Assembly (NCBI RefSeq): GCF_018343695.1
Contig: NZ_JAGYPJ010000001.1
Coordinates: 1,499,001 to 1,563,000, forward strand
Direction: 5' to 3'
From: Lederbergia citrisecunda
Lineage (GTDB): Bacteria; Bacillota; Bacilli; Bacillales; Bacillaceae_C
Length of the DNA: 64,000 nucleotides
Under the pieces are notes generated by a model. The model was not told the origin of the DNA, searched no databases, and saw only the letters and a program-made list of their open reading frames with translations. The translations under genes and the position numbers were made by a program. Shown here piece after piece: positions 9,151-18,237 of the stretch (position 1 is its first letter; each line of letters starts with the position of its first letter).

Positions 9151-9837
9151 TTAATCATTTCTAGTAATGTTAGTGAAAATCAATATTAACCTTACCAATT
9201 CGAGGACTGCAACTGCTGCTGCAGCTACATATGTCATTGCTGCTGCATTTAATACTTTTCTTGCATCTCGCTCTTCAGTGTTGCTGATAAGTCCAAGTGA
9301 AACAATTTGATCCATCGCTCTCGATGATGCATTAAACTCAACTGGCAATGTAACAATTTGAAATAATACTCCAGCTGCCATTAAAACAATACCAATTAAT
9401 AGTAAGTTTGAAAACACAGTAGAAAAAATGATCCCAACCATAATAAAAATCCAAGCCAGTTTTGAGCTTATATTTGCAACTGGAACAAGTGCATGACGAA
9501 AACGTAATGCAGCATACCGTTCTTTATCCTGTATGGCATGACCAACTTCATGTGCCGCAACGGCTGCACCAGCTACTGAATGATGGTGATAATTAGACGA
9601 AGAAAGGTATACGGTTTTATTCATTGGATTGTAATGATCACTTAAAACTCCTTGCGTCTCTCGAACTGCTACGTTTTCCAATCCGTTTGCGTCTAATATT
9701 CTACGAGCAACTTCTGCACCACTCATACTTGCTGAAGTTGGGATTTTTGAATATTTTGTGTATGCGCTTTTCACTTTCATTTGTGCCCAAATTGGGATAA
9801 TGATAATGATCGCCAAATAAATTAAATATCCTCCCAT
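9151..9837 (-). CDS. yugP: YugP-family membrane zinc metallopeptidase
   Basis: The 228-residue protein has an N-terminal membrane segment (GGYLIYLAIIIIIPIWAQM), then a soluble part with the zinc-protease signature AAHEVGHAIQ around residue 94. Two further hydrophobic hairpins follow (WIFIMVGIIFSTVF, LIGIVLMAAGVLFQI) and a final C-terminal helix. This arrangement matches the neutral zinc metallopeptidase family that includes YugP. The natural substrate is unknown. The gene has its own terminator downstream and no close operon partner. Confidence 0.88.
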   Translation of the reverse strand: MGGYLIYLAIIIIIPIWAQMKVKSAYTKYSKIPTSASMSGAEVARRILDANGLENVAVRETQGVLSDHYNPMNKTVYLSSSNYHHHSVAGAAVAAHEVGHAIQDKERYAALRFRHALVPVANISSKLAWIFIMVGIIFSTVFSNLLLIGIVLMAAGVLFQIVTLPVEFNASSRAMDQIVSLGLISNTEERDARKVLNAAAMTYVAAAAVAVLELVRLILIFTNITRND

Positions 9838-9894
9838 TTTAAACCCCCATTTCTAGTTGTTTAACTTCTATTTTATTTGATGGTAGGGTTTTGG

Positions 9895-10683
9895 TCAATC
9901 ATTTAGATCTTTTCGCTTCTGCTTTTGAAGCTTTTGCCCCCTATACTTTCGCCAACTTACATATGATAAGGTTGAAACGATAATGCCACCCGTCATGAAC
10001 ATCACCCACCAAATAGAAGGATCTGTATCATCTTTATTTATTTCCGAAAACAATTTTTTTAAATCGGCCTCAAGCCCCTCCAGTTCTTGCATCCATTTTT
10101 GTTCAGAAAATGTGGAGCGATATCGATCTATATAGGCAATTCTAGAATCTAGCCTTTGAACTTTCTCTACAGGCACAGAAATTTTGATACTAGGTTGGAT
10201 GACGGAATAGGTGGATAAAAATTCATTTAATTCAGTATTATATAAATTTTCATCTCCTTCTAATGCGGCACTTTTAACATCTTCAAAGGCATTCATAATC
10301 GGTCTTTCCATCTCTGACCATAATGGCTGATACTTTGAAATAATCGCATCTGTTGCTAATCGAAATGCAGTTACTTTTTTCACTCTCTCATTTGTATTTA
10401 ATCCAACGCTTGCTAATGCTTTTAAAGCCTCATGATGAGCTGCAGTGACAATTCTTAGTTCATCCATCGTAAATTGCCGTTCGATTACCCCTTTTTCTGA
10501 AAATAATTCTCCGAATCTTTCCATGATATTTTTTGCTTCTTCAAAGCGGCCAAACCGTGTCAACTGTAAAGCTTCATCAGCAAGCTGATCTAATTCGGTC
10601 ATAGAGGATTTTGAGTCGGCTTGTACAGAAAAGCCAGAAAACAATACGTTCAGCACTAGAAGGATGATCAATTTTCCCCTCAT
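9895..10683 (-). CDS. ypjB: Sporulation-associated protein YpjB
   Basis: I recognise this as YpjB by its place next to ypjA and qcr and by its layout: a signal-like N-terminus (KLIILLVLNVLFSGFSVQA), an extracellular helical domain of about 190 residues and one C-terminal membrane anchor (WWVMFMTGGIIVSTLSYVSW) followed by a basic tail. Its biochemical role is not known. In B. subtilis it is described as a sporulation protein. An earlier ATG 63 bases upstream is in frame. The ATG at 10683 has the strong GGGAGGGAC site and yields a proper signal sequence, so I used it. Confidence 0.85.
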   Translation of the reverse strand: MRGKLIILLVLNVLFSGFSVQADSKSSMTELDQLADEALQLTRFGRFEEAKNIMERFGELFSEKGVIERQFTMDELRIVTAAHHEALKALASVGLNTNERVKKVTAFRLATDAIISKYQPLWSEMERPIMNAFEDVKSAALEGDENLYNTELNEFLSTYSVIQPSIKISVPVEKVQRLDSRIAYIDRYRSTFSEQKWMQELEGLEADLKKLFSEINKDDTDPSIWWVMFMTGGIIVSTLSYVSWRKYRGQKLQKQKRKDLND

Positions 10684-10761
10684 ACTTGTCCCTCCCCATA
10701 CTACTGATAATATGTATGTAAAATGGGACAAGAATAGACCTAGCAATTACATATTTCTAGG

Positions 10762-11358
10762 TCAATATATCTGAAGTTGATTTCCTTGTTTACATCTTCG
10801 TGCATAATATAATGCGATTCCCGTACCGATAATACTGAGCCAAAATGTAAAATAACCGATTTCCCTTACATAGATCTCTAGTCCTGGATATTTTGGATAT
10901 TGCATAAATACATAATCAATTACATCGTTGTGCAACGTCCATACTGCGGCAACGAGAACATGCCAAAATTTCATTTTATAAAATCGTGCATATAATATTC
11001 CTTGAATCGCCATTGCTGCGTGTGAACAAATTAACATATAGCCTTGCCATCCTATATCTCCCATTACCGCAAGAGAAAGGAAATTCATCACTACCGCCCA
11101 AATACCATACTTAAATAATGTAATAATGGCCAACGCTTCAAATAATGGCCAATTCGTCCGCAATAAAAAAGCGGCAAGGACAAATACGAAAAATAAACTT
11201 GCTGTTGGACTATCCGGTACAAAAGGTATGAATATAGTAGGGGTCACGGCAATCTGCGGTTCATACCAGTAATATCCGTACAATGTTCCTGCTGTATTAA
11301 TGATTAATAAGAGCCATAAAAAACGGCGGTCTGCCAAATATGTATAAATAAAATTCAT
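10762..11358 (-). CDS. ypjA: DUF1405 membrane protein YpjA
   Basis: This is a roughly 198-residue integral membrane protein with about six hydrophobic segments, beginning MNFIYTYLADRRFLWLLL. It matches YpjA (DUF1405), which accompanies qcrABC in Bacilli. No catalytic motif is visible and the function is unknown. The ATG at 11358 follows GGAAGGCTGAGAG. A start 39 bases upstream would lie inside the qcrC terminator region and is less likely. The gene lies 63 bases after qcrC and is separated from it by a terminator. Confidence 0.82.
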   Translation of the reverse strand: MNFIYTYLADRRFLWLLLIINTAGTLYGYYWYEPQIAVTPTIFIPFVPDSPTASLFFVFVLAAFLLRTNWPLFEALAIITLFKYGIWAVVMNFLSLAVMGDIGWQGYMLICSHAAMAIQGILYARFYKMKFWHVLVAAVWTLHNDVIDYVFMQYPKYPGLEIYVREIGYFTFWLSIIGTGIALYYARRCKQGNQLQIY

Positions 11359-11384
11359 CGCTCTCAGCCTTCCATAAAATGTGG

Positions 11385-11407
11385 AAAAAGCCGGCAAATT
11401 GCCGGCT
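11385..11407 (-). terminator. Intrinsic terminator of qcrABC
   Basis: A perfect AGCCGGCAA/TTGCCGGCT stem is followed by TTTTT on the minus strand, 15 bases after the qcrC stop codon. Confidence 0.85.
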
Positions 11408-11421
11408 TGAATAAAAAATTA

Positions 11422-12189
11422 TTATTTTTTTGCAACTTCTGCTACATAGTCTGCAAGCTTATCCAATTCATCGTCAGTTCCTTTGAATATACCTGCAGGC
11501 ATTTTTTTGAAACCATTACGGGCGATATCTTTAACTTCATCCGCTGTATGTCCAGTTCCTACTAAAGCAGGACCTACCCCAGACTTACCCTCTAGATTTT
11601 CACCGTGACAGCCGATACAGCTTTGAGAATAAATTTTATACCCTTCTGCTTCCTTATCAACTTCAACAGTTTTTGTAATTTTCCCTTGTTGCTCAGCAGC
11701 AGCCCAATCGTGCATGTCAACAGCTTGCCAAGTCAAATAGAAAATACCTGCAAAGGCTAGAAGCATAAATCCAGTAGCAAATGGACGCTTAGATGGACGA
11801 CGCTCAGGTCCACGATCAATAAATGGCGCGAGCAATAATCCACCAAATGCAAGTCCAGGAATTACAACTGTTCCAAGAATATTATAAGGTCCTGAAGCAT
11901 ACGTGTATTTCAATAATTGATATAAAAATAAGAAATACCAGTCCGGTAACGGAATATATCCAGTGTCAGTTGGATCCGCAATACGTTCAAGCGGACTTGG
12001 ATGTGCGATAGTTAAACATAAATAGCCAATTAAGAAAACAGCACCGACAAGCCATTCTTTTAAAAGAAAGTCAGGCCAAAATGCTTCTGTTTTTCCAGGA
12101 TATTCGGAATAATCTTTTGGAATATTCGGCTTGCGTTCAGCAGATACACGTGAATCGCCGACGAACTTCATTCCTTTTCCACGATGCAT
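11422..12189 (-). CDS. qcrC: Menaquinol:cytochrome c reductase cytochrome b/c subunit
   Basis: QcrC combines a subunit-IV-like membrane part with a cytochrome c domain in the Bacillus bc complex, passing electrons from menaquinol. The 255-residue protein has three membrane segments (starting near residues 47, 101 and 143). The C-terminal heme c domain has the CIGCHG heme site near residue 191, and a methionine in KKMPAGIFKG is a likely axial ligand. The ATG follows GGAGGGGACACA. It ends the qcrA-qcrB-qcrC operon. Confidence 0.96.
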   Translation of the reverse strand: MHRGKGMKFVGDSRVSAERKPNIPKDYSEYPGKTEAFWPDFLLKEWLVGAVFLIGYLCLTIAHPSPLERIADPTDTGYIPLPDWYFLFLYQLLKYTYASGPYNILGTVVIPGLAFGGLLLAPFIDRGPERRPSKRPFATGFMLLAFAGIFYLTWQAVDMHDWAAAEQQGKITKTVEVDKEAEGYKIYSQSCIGCHGENLEGKSGVGPALVGTGHTADEVKDIARNGFKKMPAGIFKGTDDELDKLADYVAEVAKK

Positions 12190-12219
12190 TGTGTCCCCTC
12201 CTTTTTGCGTAAACTAATT

Positions 12220-12894
12220 TTACAATGGTCCAGAAATTCCTTGTCTCCGGATCATTACAAAGTGAGCACCCATTAATGCCAATAATGCAGCTGGCAAGAA
12301 AAACACATGAATCGCAAAGAAACGAGTTAATGTTTGTGCTCCTACAATCGTTGGATCACCCGCTATTAATGTTTTCGCATAAACACCGATGAGCGGAACA
12401 GATTCAACGATTTCAAGTGTTACCTTTGTTGCGAATAATGCTTTCATATCCCAAGGAAGAAGATATCCAGTAAGCCCAAGAGCTAGCATAACAAAAAAGA
12501 TAAGTACTCCAACAACCCAGTTTAGCTCACGAGGCTTCTTGTATGCTCCTTGAAAGAACACGCGAAGTGTATGTAAAAACATCATTACGATGACAAGACT
12601 TGCACCCCAATGGTGCATACCACGGACAATTTGTCCGAAAGCAACTTGATTTTGCAGATAATATACGGATTCCCAAGCGTTTTTAATATCAGGTACATAA
12701 TACATCGTCAAAAACATACCTGAAAGTATTTGGATAACAGTAATAAAAAATGTCAATCCACCAAAACAGTATACAAACGCAGAAAAGTGGTGCGCAGGGT
12801 TAACATGCTCAGGCACTTCATGGTCTGCAATGTCTCTCCATATTGGCGTAATATCCATACGCTCGTCAATCCAGTCGTACATTTTGTTAAGCAA
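12220..12894 (-). CDS. qcrB: Menaquinol:cytochrome c reductase cytochrome b subunit
   Basis: QcrB is the cytochrome b6-type subunit, with four membrane helices and heme-ligating histidines (RGMHHWGASLV, MMFLHTLRVFF, and FAIHVFFLPA near the C-terminus). The GLTGYLLPWDMKA stretch lines the quinol site. The 224-residue length and sequence are very close to what I recall of B. subtilis QcrB. The start is TTG at 12894 with AAGGAGG nine bases upstream, and the family's usual N-terminus MLNK is preserved by that choice. Confidence 0.96.
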   Translation of the reverse strand: MLNKMYDWIDERMDITPIWRDIADHEVPEHVNPAHHFSAFVYCFGGLTFFITVIQILSGMFLTMYYVPDIKNAWESVYYLQNQVAFGQIVRGMHHWGASLVIVMMFLHTLRVFFQGAYKKPRELNWVVGVLIFFVMLALGLTGYLLPWDMKALFATKVTLEIVESVPLIGVYAKTLIAGDPTIVGAQTLTRFFAIHVFFLPAALLALMGAHFVMIRRQGISGPL

Positions 12895-12908
12895 GATTTG
12901 TGCCTCCT

Positions 12909-13421
12909 TTACTTCCTTACGAATGGATTTGTTCCAGGTGATCCTAGCATTAAAAAGCCGTCTTTTTCTTGCGTTGGATAAGCATCCAATGGTCCCCTTG
13001 GCGGAGTACCTGGTACATTTTCGCCATTCTTATGATAAAGACCCATATGGCAAGGACAAAAGAACATATTTGGATGTTTTTCGCTTCCTTCCCAAGCTAC
13101 AGTACAGCCTAAATGCTTACAAACTGGTGAAAGAGCGACAATTTCGCCTCCTTCATTTTTGTAAACCCAAGCTGTTTGTGTTACTTCAGAAGTGTACCAC
13201 GCATCTTGCTGTTCGTATTTAAAATCGACGCGGACTGGATCTGACGTAATGTCAGCAATTTTCTTATCCGTCATTTTAAAATCGCCTGCCGCATGTGCTT
13301 TTAACATTGGATCTACAGCGAAACGAAGCATTGGCATCAACATTCCAGCAGCCATAAACCCACCTACTCCAGTGAGTGTGTAGCTTAAAAATTGACGTCT
13401 TGTTACAGGATTTTTGCTCAT
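12909..13421 (-). CDS. qcrA: Menaquinol:cytochrome c reductase Rieske iron-sulfur subunit
   Basis: QcrA carries the [2Fe-2S] Rieske centre. The ligand motifs are CKHLGC and CPCHMG, with the conserved PGTPPRGPLDAYP loop after them. A twin-arginine-like signal-anchor (TRRQFLSYTLTGVGGFMAAGML) suggests Tat export with a retained membrane anchor. I start at the ATG of MSKNPVTRR (170 residues), which has a purine-rich GGGGGGAAAAGG site. A start 51 bases upstream is in frame but lengthens the signal atypically. It heads qcrABC. Confidence 0.95.
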   Translation of the reverse strand: MSKNPVTRRQFLSYTLTGVGGFMAAGMLMPMLRFAVDPMLKAHAAGDFKMTDKKIADITSDPVRVDFKYEQQDAWYTSEVTQTAWVYKNEGGEIVALSPVCKHLGCTVAWEGSEKHPNMFFCPCHMGLYHKNGENVPGTPPRGPLDAYPTQEKDGFLMLGSPGTNPFVRK

Positions 13422-13566
13422 CCTTTTCCCCCCTCTGTCAGTAAGGTAAGTCCATCGGACATTTATGCACATTAATACAAACTAGGACATAATTATGATA
13501 TATCAATACAACGACAAGGTCAATAATATTGAAAGCTAAACATTGTCAACAATGTGGCAAAATTAG

Positions 13567-14028
13567 TTAATCATTTCTCCCTTGCCATGCCTGGACGATT
13601 TTCTCAATCAGAGTTTTAAGCTGATTTTCCATGACAGTATGCTTATGTTGTTCATCCATATGTTCAAATGGAATAGACGGAATATGAATTAACGTACCCT
13701 TACATTCGTCCTGAATAGACTGCCATCTCGGATCTGAAGTTAAATAAAACACATAAGAAAAGCCAGCCTCTTTCGCATGCATTGTCCAACTTTCTAATGC
13801 TTCTATATTTTCATTTGGCTCCTTCATGTATGAAAAAGAAGGCAATATAAGGGTCCTTCCTTTAAACTGTCTCTCTAAATGTAACGATAAAAGTTGAATG
13901 AATTCACCTTGCTCTGCCGCACGCTTTATTCCGTCTCCGAGAACAACTGGCACTAGCGGAATAACGGCTGTATCAATGTACTCTCTCTCTGTCATGAAAA
14001 TGTTGATATCCTTCGTGTTCCAATTCAA
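13567..14028 (-). CDS. ypiF: YpiF (DUF2487) protein
   Basis: This soluble protein of about 153 residues is identified as YpiF by position before qcrA and by general resemblance to DUF2487 proteins. No catalytic motif is evident and its function is unknown. Start choice: a GTG at 14037 is possible, but AGAGGTG lies six bases ahead of the TTG at 14028, which gives an N-terminus MNWNTKDI. I favour the TTG. It ends ...QAWQGRND, about 145 bases before qcrA starts. Confidence 0.8.
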   Translation of the reverse strand: MNWNTKDINIFMTEREYIDTAVIPLVPVVLGDGIKRAAEQGEFIQLLSLHLERQFKGRTLILPSFSYMKEPNENIEALESWTMHAKEAGFSYVFYLTSDPRWQSIQDECKGTLIHIPSIPFEHMDEQHKHTVMENQLKTLIEKIVQAWQGRND

Positions 14029-14182
14029 AGTGTACACCTCTTTATCTAATATGTTCTAAATGGTATTCTATCATTCATTTTAAATAAACGTGTAGAAAAT
14101 GCTTTTAAAACAAAAGACTTTTTCTAACTTCTATACTAATACCCTCTCCATTAAACATAGTGCAAGATCTTATTGCTAAAAA

Positions 14183-14216
14183 GAAAAAGTCCTCCCATTT
14201 CATTTTGTGGGAGGAT
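14183..14216 (-). terminator. Intrinsic terminator after ypiB
   Basis: A CCTCCCA/TGGGAGG stem is followed by ACTTTTTC on the minus strand, immediately after the ypiB stop codon. It separates ypiAB from ypiF-qcrABC. Confidence 0.85.
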
Positions 14217-14762
14217 TTATGTTTTCCGTAATTCATTTAATTGCTTTGCTAGTTTAGTAAAGGCTCCATGATCTCGTTTTTCAAGCGCTTCATCAATGGC
14301 CTTTAATAATTTTCCTTCGTGAAACATTTTAATACTTTCTTCCAATATTTTCTCTGCAACCATTTTATCTTTTTCCGTTAAGTATACTTTATTTTTAACG
14401 AATGGATTTTCTTCCAGCACAGCTGCGTATTGATGCGAAAGATTTGAGGCTCTAAAGTTAATTTGTATATATATGTCCTCGTCCCGATTTAGTCTAATAT
14501 CATGGAATGACTTTTCAGCATCCGTTGTCATAATATTTTCTTTATAAAAACGGAATGGAACTTCTCTCGTACAATGCGTGGACATAATTAGACCTCTCGG
14601 ACAGCATTGAGCATCTTCTACAAAATGAACCTTTTCCATTAGTTGGTCGTGACTCATTAAATAGTTGAGTATCCAAACTGATTCTCTTCTTTTTAATTGA
14701 TACCGATTTAAAAACCAGCGAATAAACTCTTTCTTCTCGTTGACAGAAACAGGGGTCGCCAT
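14217..14762 (-). CDS. ypiB: UPF0302 protein YpiB with C-terminal IDEAL domain
   Basis: The 181-residue cytosolic protein has an N-terminal UPF0302 domain ([21 protein letters not shown]). At the C-terminus there is an IDEAL-type motif, [24 protein letters not shown]. The IDEAL name comes from the I-D-E-A-L string seen here. The function is unknown. The ATG follows GAGGAGGGAAATAAA. It lies 28 bases after ypiA, likely the same transcript, and is followed by a terminator. Confidence 0.88.
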   Translation of the reverse strand: MATPVSVNEKKEFIRWFLNRYQLKRRESVWILNYLMSHDQLMEKVHFVEDAQCCPRGLIMSTHCTREVPFRFYKENIMTTDAEKSFHDIRLNRDEDIYIQINFRASNLSHQYAAVLEENPFVKNKVYLTEKDKMVAEKILEESIKMFHEGKLLKAIDEALEKRDHGAFTKLAKQLNELRKT

Positions 14763-14790
14763 TTTATTTCCCTCCTCTGCAAATTAATAA

Positions 14791-16053
14791 TCAATATTCT
14801 TCAAGTCTTTCTAATAAGGAAATCCACTCCTCATTAGCAGGATCTTTCTCAGCTAGCATCTTGAAAATTTCAGCAGCCGCCCTTCCATTCCCTTCTTCCA
14901 TTAAGAAATATCCATAATCAACTAAAAAATCTTGATTATTTTTTAAATCATTATATGCATGCTCATATTCATTTAATGCCTGCGCGTATTGCTCTGTATG
15001 TTGATAACTAACGGCTGCGTCCCAATGAAACTGAGGATCAGCGCCTCCTCCTTCAAAAAACATTTCTGTTATTTCCAAAACGGATTCGTATCTTTCTTGA
15101 TGAATTAAAAGCCTATTTAAAGAGATGGCAGACTCCGTATATTCAGGATCCAATACAAGCGCTTGCCTAAAAAAATGTTCCGCTTTATTTTCATCCCCTA
15201 TTTTAAGAGCAAGCTTACCTGCAAAATAATGTAAATCCTTATTAAACTCATCTTCCTTAAGACCGGCTTCAGCGACTTCCAAAGCCTCGTCCAATTTTTC
15301 TTCATGCTCTAAACTCCGGGCTAAATATAAATATAATGAATGATAATGTGGGTCTATATCACGCAGTTGTTTAAATGCTCTTATAGCCACCTTGTATTGA
15401 GCGGATTGATAAGCAGTTAACCCGTAGGCGAATAACAGATCAATATCCGTTTTATTTTTTAATGATTTCTTATAATATGCTAAGGCATCTTCAAACGCTC
15501 CACCTGCACTTAACGCTTCAGCCATTCTACTATTTATGTCTACACCTTCAATTACATTACTTTCTTCCGTAAGTAAAATACTAAAGGATCTCGCAGCCTC
15601 CAGAAATCGACCTTGTGTCATATAAAGTTCTCCGAGTGCATAGTCAACAACTGATTCATCTGGTACAATCTCTTTCGCTTTTAGAAGCTTGTTTTCGCTA
15701 ACCTCAAATAAACCTTGCATCTCGTATAAATCAGCTTCAACGAGTAAGGATGCAGGATAATTGGGATCATCTTTGGAGATTGATTCTAAGTATTGGAGTG
15801 CTTCATCATCTTGATCCATTTCAACCAAAAGTTCGGCAAGATTTAATTTCAATTCGCCTTCATCGGGGTAAAAACGGAGTAAAATTTCATATAATTCTTT
15901 CGCTTCATCCAAATATCCATACTGTGCCAAACTTGTAGCAAGCATGTACTTTTCATCGTCTGTTCCACTGATCTTAACTTTTTTAAATTGTTTTTCCGCT
16001 TTCGAAAGATTTTGTTCTTCGATGTATTTAAGCATAAGTTCCGCGTTGTTCAT
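14791..16053 (-). CDS. ypiA: TPR-repeat protein YpiA
   Basis: The protein has about 420 residues, made of roughly ten to eleven tetratricopeptide repeats. Typical spacings are seen, for example YGLTAYQSAQYKVAIRAFKQL and HWDAAVSYQHTEQYAQALNEY. It is acidic, soluble and without catalytic motifs, so it probably mediates protein contacts. A TTG six bases upstream could also start, but its ribosome site would be only two bases away. ATG at 16053 lies eight bases from GAAAGGA. In B. subtilis ypiA lies beside aroE. Here an unrelated gene and aroB precede it. Confidence 0.88.
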   Translation of the reverse strand: MNNAELMLKYIEEQNLSKAEKQFKKVKISGTDDEKYMLATSLAQYGYLDEAKELYEILLRFYPDEGELKLNLAELLVEMDQDDEALQYLESISKDDPNYPASLLVEADLYEMQGLFEVSENKLLKAKEIVPDESVVDYALGELYMTQGRFLEAARSFSILLTEESNVIEGVDINSRMAEALSAGGAFEDALAYYKKSLKNKTDIDLLFAYGLTAYQSAQYKVAIRAFKQLRDIDPHYHSLYLYLARSLEHEEKLDEALEVAEAGLKEDEFNKDLHYFAGKLALKIGDENKAEHFFRQALVLDPEYTESAISLNRLLIHQERYESVLEITEMFFEGGGADPQFHWDAAVSYQHTEQYAQALNEYEHAYNDLKNNQDFLVDYGYFLMEEGNGRAAAEIFKMLAEKDPANEEWISLLERLEEY

Positions 16054-16075
16054 TACCAAAATCCTTTCTTATATG

Positions 16076-16100
16076 TCTAGCTCCAGCATACAGCTTCTCG
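16076..16100. repeat. Short fragment of type B repeat end
   Basis: The plus strand reads TCTAGCTCCAGCATACAGCT, matching the outer end of the type B repeats near 26.5, 31.6 and 33.3 kb before diverging. It is a truncated relic at the start of ypiA. Confidence 0.35.
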
Positions 16101-16169
16101 AAGACAATATGATATGTCTGTCTCTATCGCATTACATTAGTACTTCTTAATCTTAGCCTACACTCCTCT

Positions 16170-17054
16170 TTAAATAAATAATGATGTCTTTTTAATCGTA
16201 ATTTCATCACCATATCCCGGACGAAAAATTGGATTTTCATTAATACAAACAAATTTTCCTTTTTGAACACATATAGAAGGGCTTTCTTGACCATTAATTG
16301 CCTTAAAATCATTCCCACCCTCATATTGTAAAAATAGATTATAACTTAATTCGCCGCCAACTTTCAAAATCCCTTTTTTAGGATACAAACCAATTTTCTT
16401 TATTATTTCCAAATTCAAAGGTAGATCTGCTTGCAGTGGTTGTGATAGATGTGGAAGTTTTACACTTTTAAGAATACTGTTCCACTTCCGTAATAGTAGT
16501 TTTTGGCGATAAGTTTTGATTGATGAAGGAAAAACTGGAATGAAAATAGGATTGTACGGAAATGATACATCTTTTATCCATCCCCATGGGATACTTTCTA
16601 GTTCATTGATACGACTTAATTCTACAAATATAATTGGTATTTTTTGCGATTTACATTTTATAATGAGCGAGGTGTTCAGAATTGCCGCCGGAACCGTTAC
16701 ACCAAGTAAATAATCAATAGGGCTACTAAGAAGGGATTTACGTCTAAGTGTAAGCATTTTATCAAAATCCATCAGTCGAGAAATATAAAAATTAGAAATA
16801 ATTGTTCCGCAGCCTTTCTTAACGAAACGATTGGAAAAATACACTTTAAATTCTTCGAATGGTAAATCTGGAATATTAGGAGCGAAATAGATAGAAGACG
16901 GTGAAATGACAAAAGAGCGGGCATCCATTTTAATTAGAGAATGGTTTAGAGTTTTTGAACCAAAATAACGAATTTCCTGATTCCTGACTAGTATCGATAC
17001 TTTTGATCTTTGCCCGTCTTCTATTGACAATGCATTTTCAATAATATAATTCAT
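16170..17054 (-). CDS. Degenerate amidohydrolase-fold protein, probably not catalytic
   Basis: I do not recognise a named family. The N-terminus (IIENALSIEDGQ...KVSILVRNQEIRYFG...DARSFVISPSSIYF) follows the beta-sandwich pattern of amidohydrolases. The C-terminus (IIKKIGLYPKKGILKVGGELSYNLFL) follows their closing pattern 'lGl..KG.l..G..A.l'. The metal-binding HxH expected just after the 'PG' position is replaced by SPSSIYFAPN, and no later metal-histidine cluster is visible in 294 residues. It therefore looks like an amidohydrolase relative that lost its active site. The start has a good AGAAAGGTAGG site. It occupies the place of the aro/trp genes between ypiA and aroB. Confidence 0.6.
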   Translation of the reverse strand: MNYIIENALSIEDGQRSKVSILVRNQEIRYFGSKTLNHSLIKMDARSFVISPSSIYFAPNIPDLPFEEFKVYFSNRFVKKGCGTIISNFYISRLMDFDKMLTLRRKSLLSSPIDYLLGVTVPAAILNTSLIIKCKSQKIPIIFVELSRINELESIPWGWIKDVSFPYNPIFIPVFPSSIKTYRQKLLLRKWNSILKSVKLPHLSQPLQADLPLNLEIIKKIGLYPKKGILKVGGELSYNLFLQYEGGNDFKAINGQESPSICVQKGKFVCINENPIFRPGYGDEITIKKTSLFI

Positions 17055-17137
17055 GTTTTCCTACCTTTCTAATCCTTTTAAAACAATCTATGTCAAAAAG
17101 GTAGGAATCATGAAATGTTTCTTTAGCTAAACTCTTT

Positions 17138-18229
17138 TTATTTCTTAAGTTCGGTAGATGAAAGAAAGGTTGTATAAACCTTTTCCAATAGTTCCTTGTC
17201 CAGCTCTTTTACGAGAGGTTCACCTACTTTGTCTAATAGAACGAATCTCGGTTGATTAGAGTATGACTTTTTATCCCTAGTCATACTAGTAAAGGCATTA
17301 TTAAAATCAAATCCGTCTGGAATTTCTAAACTATATCCAAGTTTTTTAATCCACAACTCAAATTCAGTAATATTAAATTCCAAATCTAAAACTTCCTTGC
17401 TTAAATACAAAGCATATATCATACCCGTCATAACCGCCTCGCCATGAGATACTTTTCCGTATCCAGCCGAGGATTCTATTACATGTCCTAGAGTATGTCC
17501 AAAATTTAAGAATGCGCGAATTCCCGATTCTCTCTCGTCTTGTGAGACGATATTTGCTTTTATTTCAATTCCTCTTTGTAAAAAATAGATGAGGTGTTCA
17601 TCCTTAATGGAGTGTAAATCGATTACATTCGACATTAAAAATTCGAGTAATGATACGTCCGCAATTAAAGCATGCTTGACAGCTTCTGCAAAGCCAGATC
17701 GAATTTCTGATTGTGGTAACGTTTTAAGAAATTCGGTTTGATAAATGACTGCTTCCGGTTGATGGAAGGAACCGATCATATTTTTTCCTAATGGATGATT
17801 GATTCCGGTTTTGCCTCCAACCGCACTATCATGAGCTAATATTGTAGTCGGAACTTGGATGAAAGGAATTCCTCTCATATATGTTGCAGCAACGAATCCT
17901 GCTAAATCACCAACACTCCCCCCACCCAATGCAATAATGCAAGATTTCCGGTCTAAACCTTTTTCCAGCGCAAACGATAAACTCGCTTCATATATTGCAA
18001 ATTGTTTTGCCTTTTCTCCGGGAGGGACTACGTATATAAAAGTCTCATACGATTGTGGAATAGCTGATTGCAATTCTTCCAAATGCAGTTTACCAACCGT
18101 TTCATCTGTAATAATAAGAAGTTTCGTATAGTGAGTCGATTGCAAATGCAAGCTTAATGAATCTAAAACATTGTTTCCTATGTAAACAGAATAAGATTTT
18201 GATGGTGTCTTAATATCGATTTTCACCAT
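17138..18229 (-). CDS. aroB: 3-dehydroquinate synthase
   Basis: AroB converts DAHP to 3-dehydroquinate, the second step of the shikimate pathway, using NAD and a divalent metal. The 363-residue protein has the nucleotide loop ALGGGSVGDLAGFVAATYMRG, the QVPTTILAHDSAVGGKTGIN stretch and the metal-ligand helices NFGHTLGHVIE and SHGEAVMTGM. It starts nine bases after cheR. In B. subtilis aroF precedes and aroH-trp-hisC-tyrA-aroE follow. None of those are here, so the pathway must be completed from other loci, if it is complete. Confidence 0.96.
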   Translation of the reverse strand: MVKIDIKTPSKSYSVYIGNNVLDSLSLHLQSTHYTKLLIITDETVGKLHLEELQSAIPQSYETFIYVVPPGEKAKQFAIYEASLSFALEKGLDRKSCIIALGGGSVGDLAGFVAATYMRGIPFIQVPTTILAHDSAVGGKTGINHPLGKNMIGSFHQPEAVIYQTEFLKTLPQSEIRSGFAEAVKHALIADVSLLEFLMSNVIDLHSIKDEHLIYFLQRGIEIKANIVSQDERESGIRAFLNFGHTLGHVIESSAGYGKVSHGEAVMTGMIYALYLSKEVLDLEFNITEFELWIKKLGYSLEIPDGFDFNNAFTSMTRDKKSYSNQPRFVLLDKVGEPLVKELDKELLEKVYTTFLSSTELKK

Positions 18230-18237
18230 TTCTCCCC

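Noticed and set aside
16124-16324. Short basic reading frame overlapping the 3' end of the amidohydrolase-like gene
   Set aside because: It shares most of its length with the longer gene in another frame and has no good start context.
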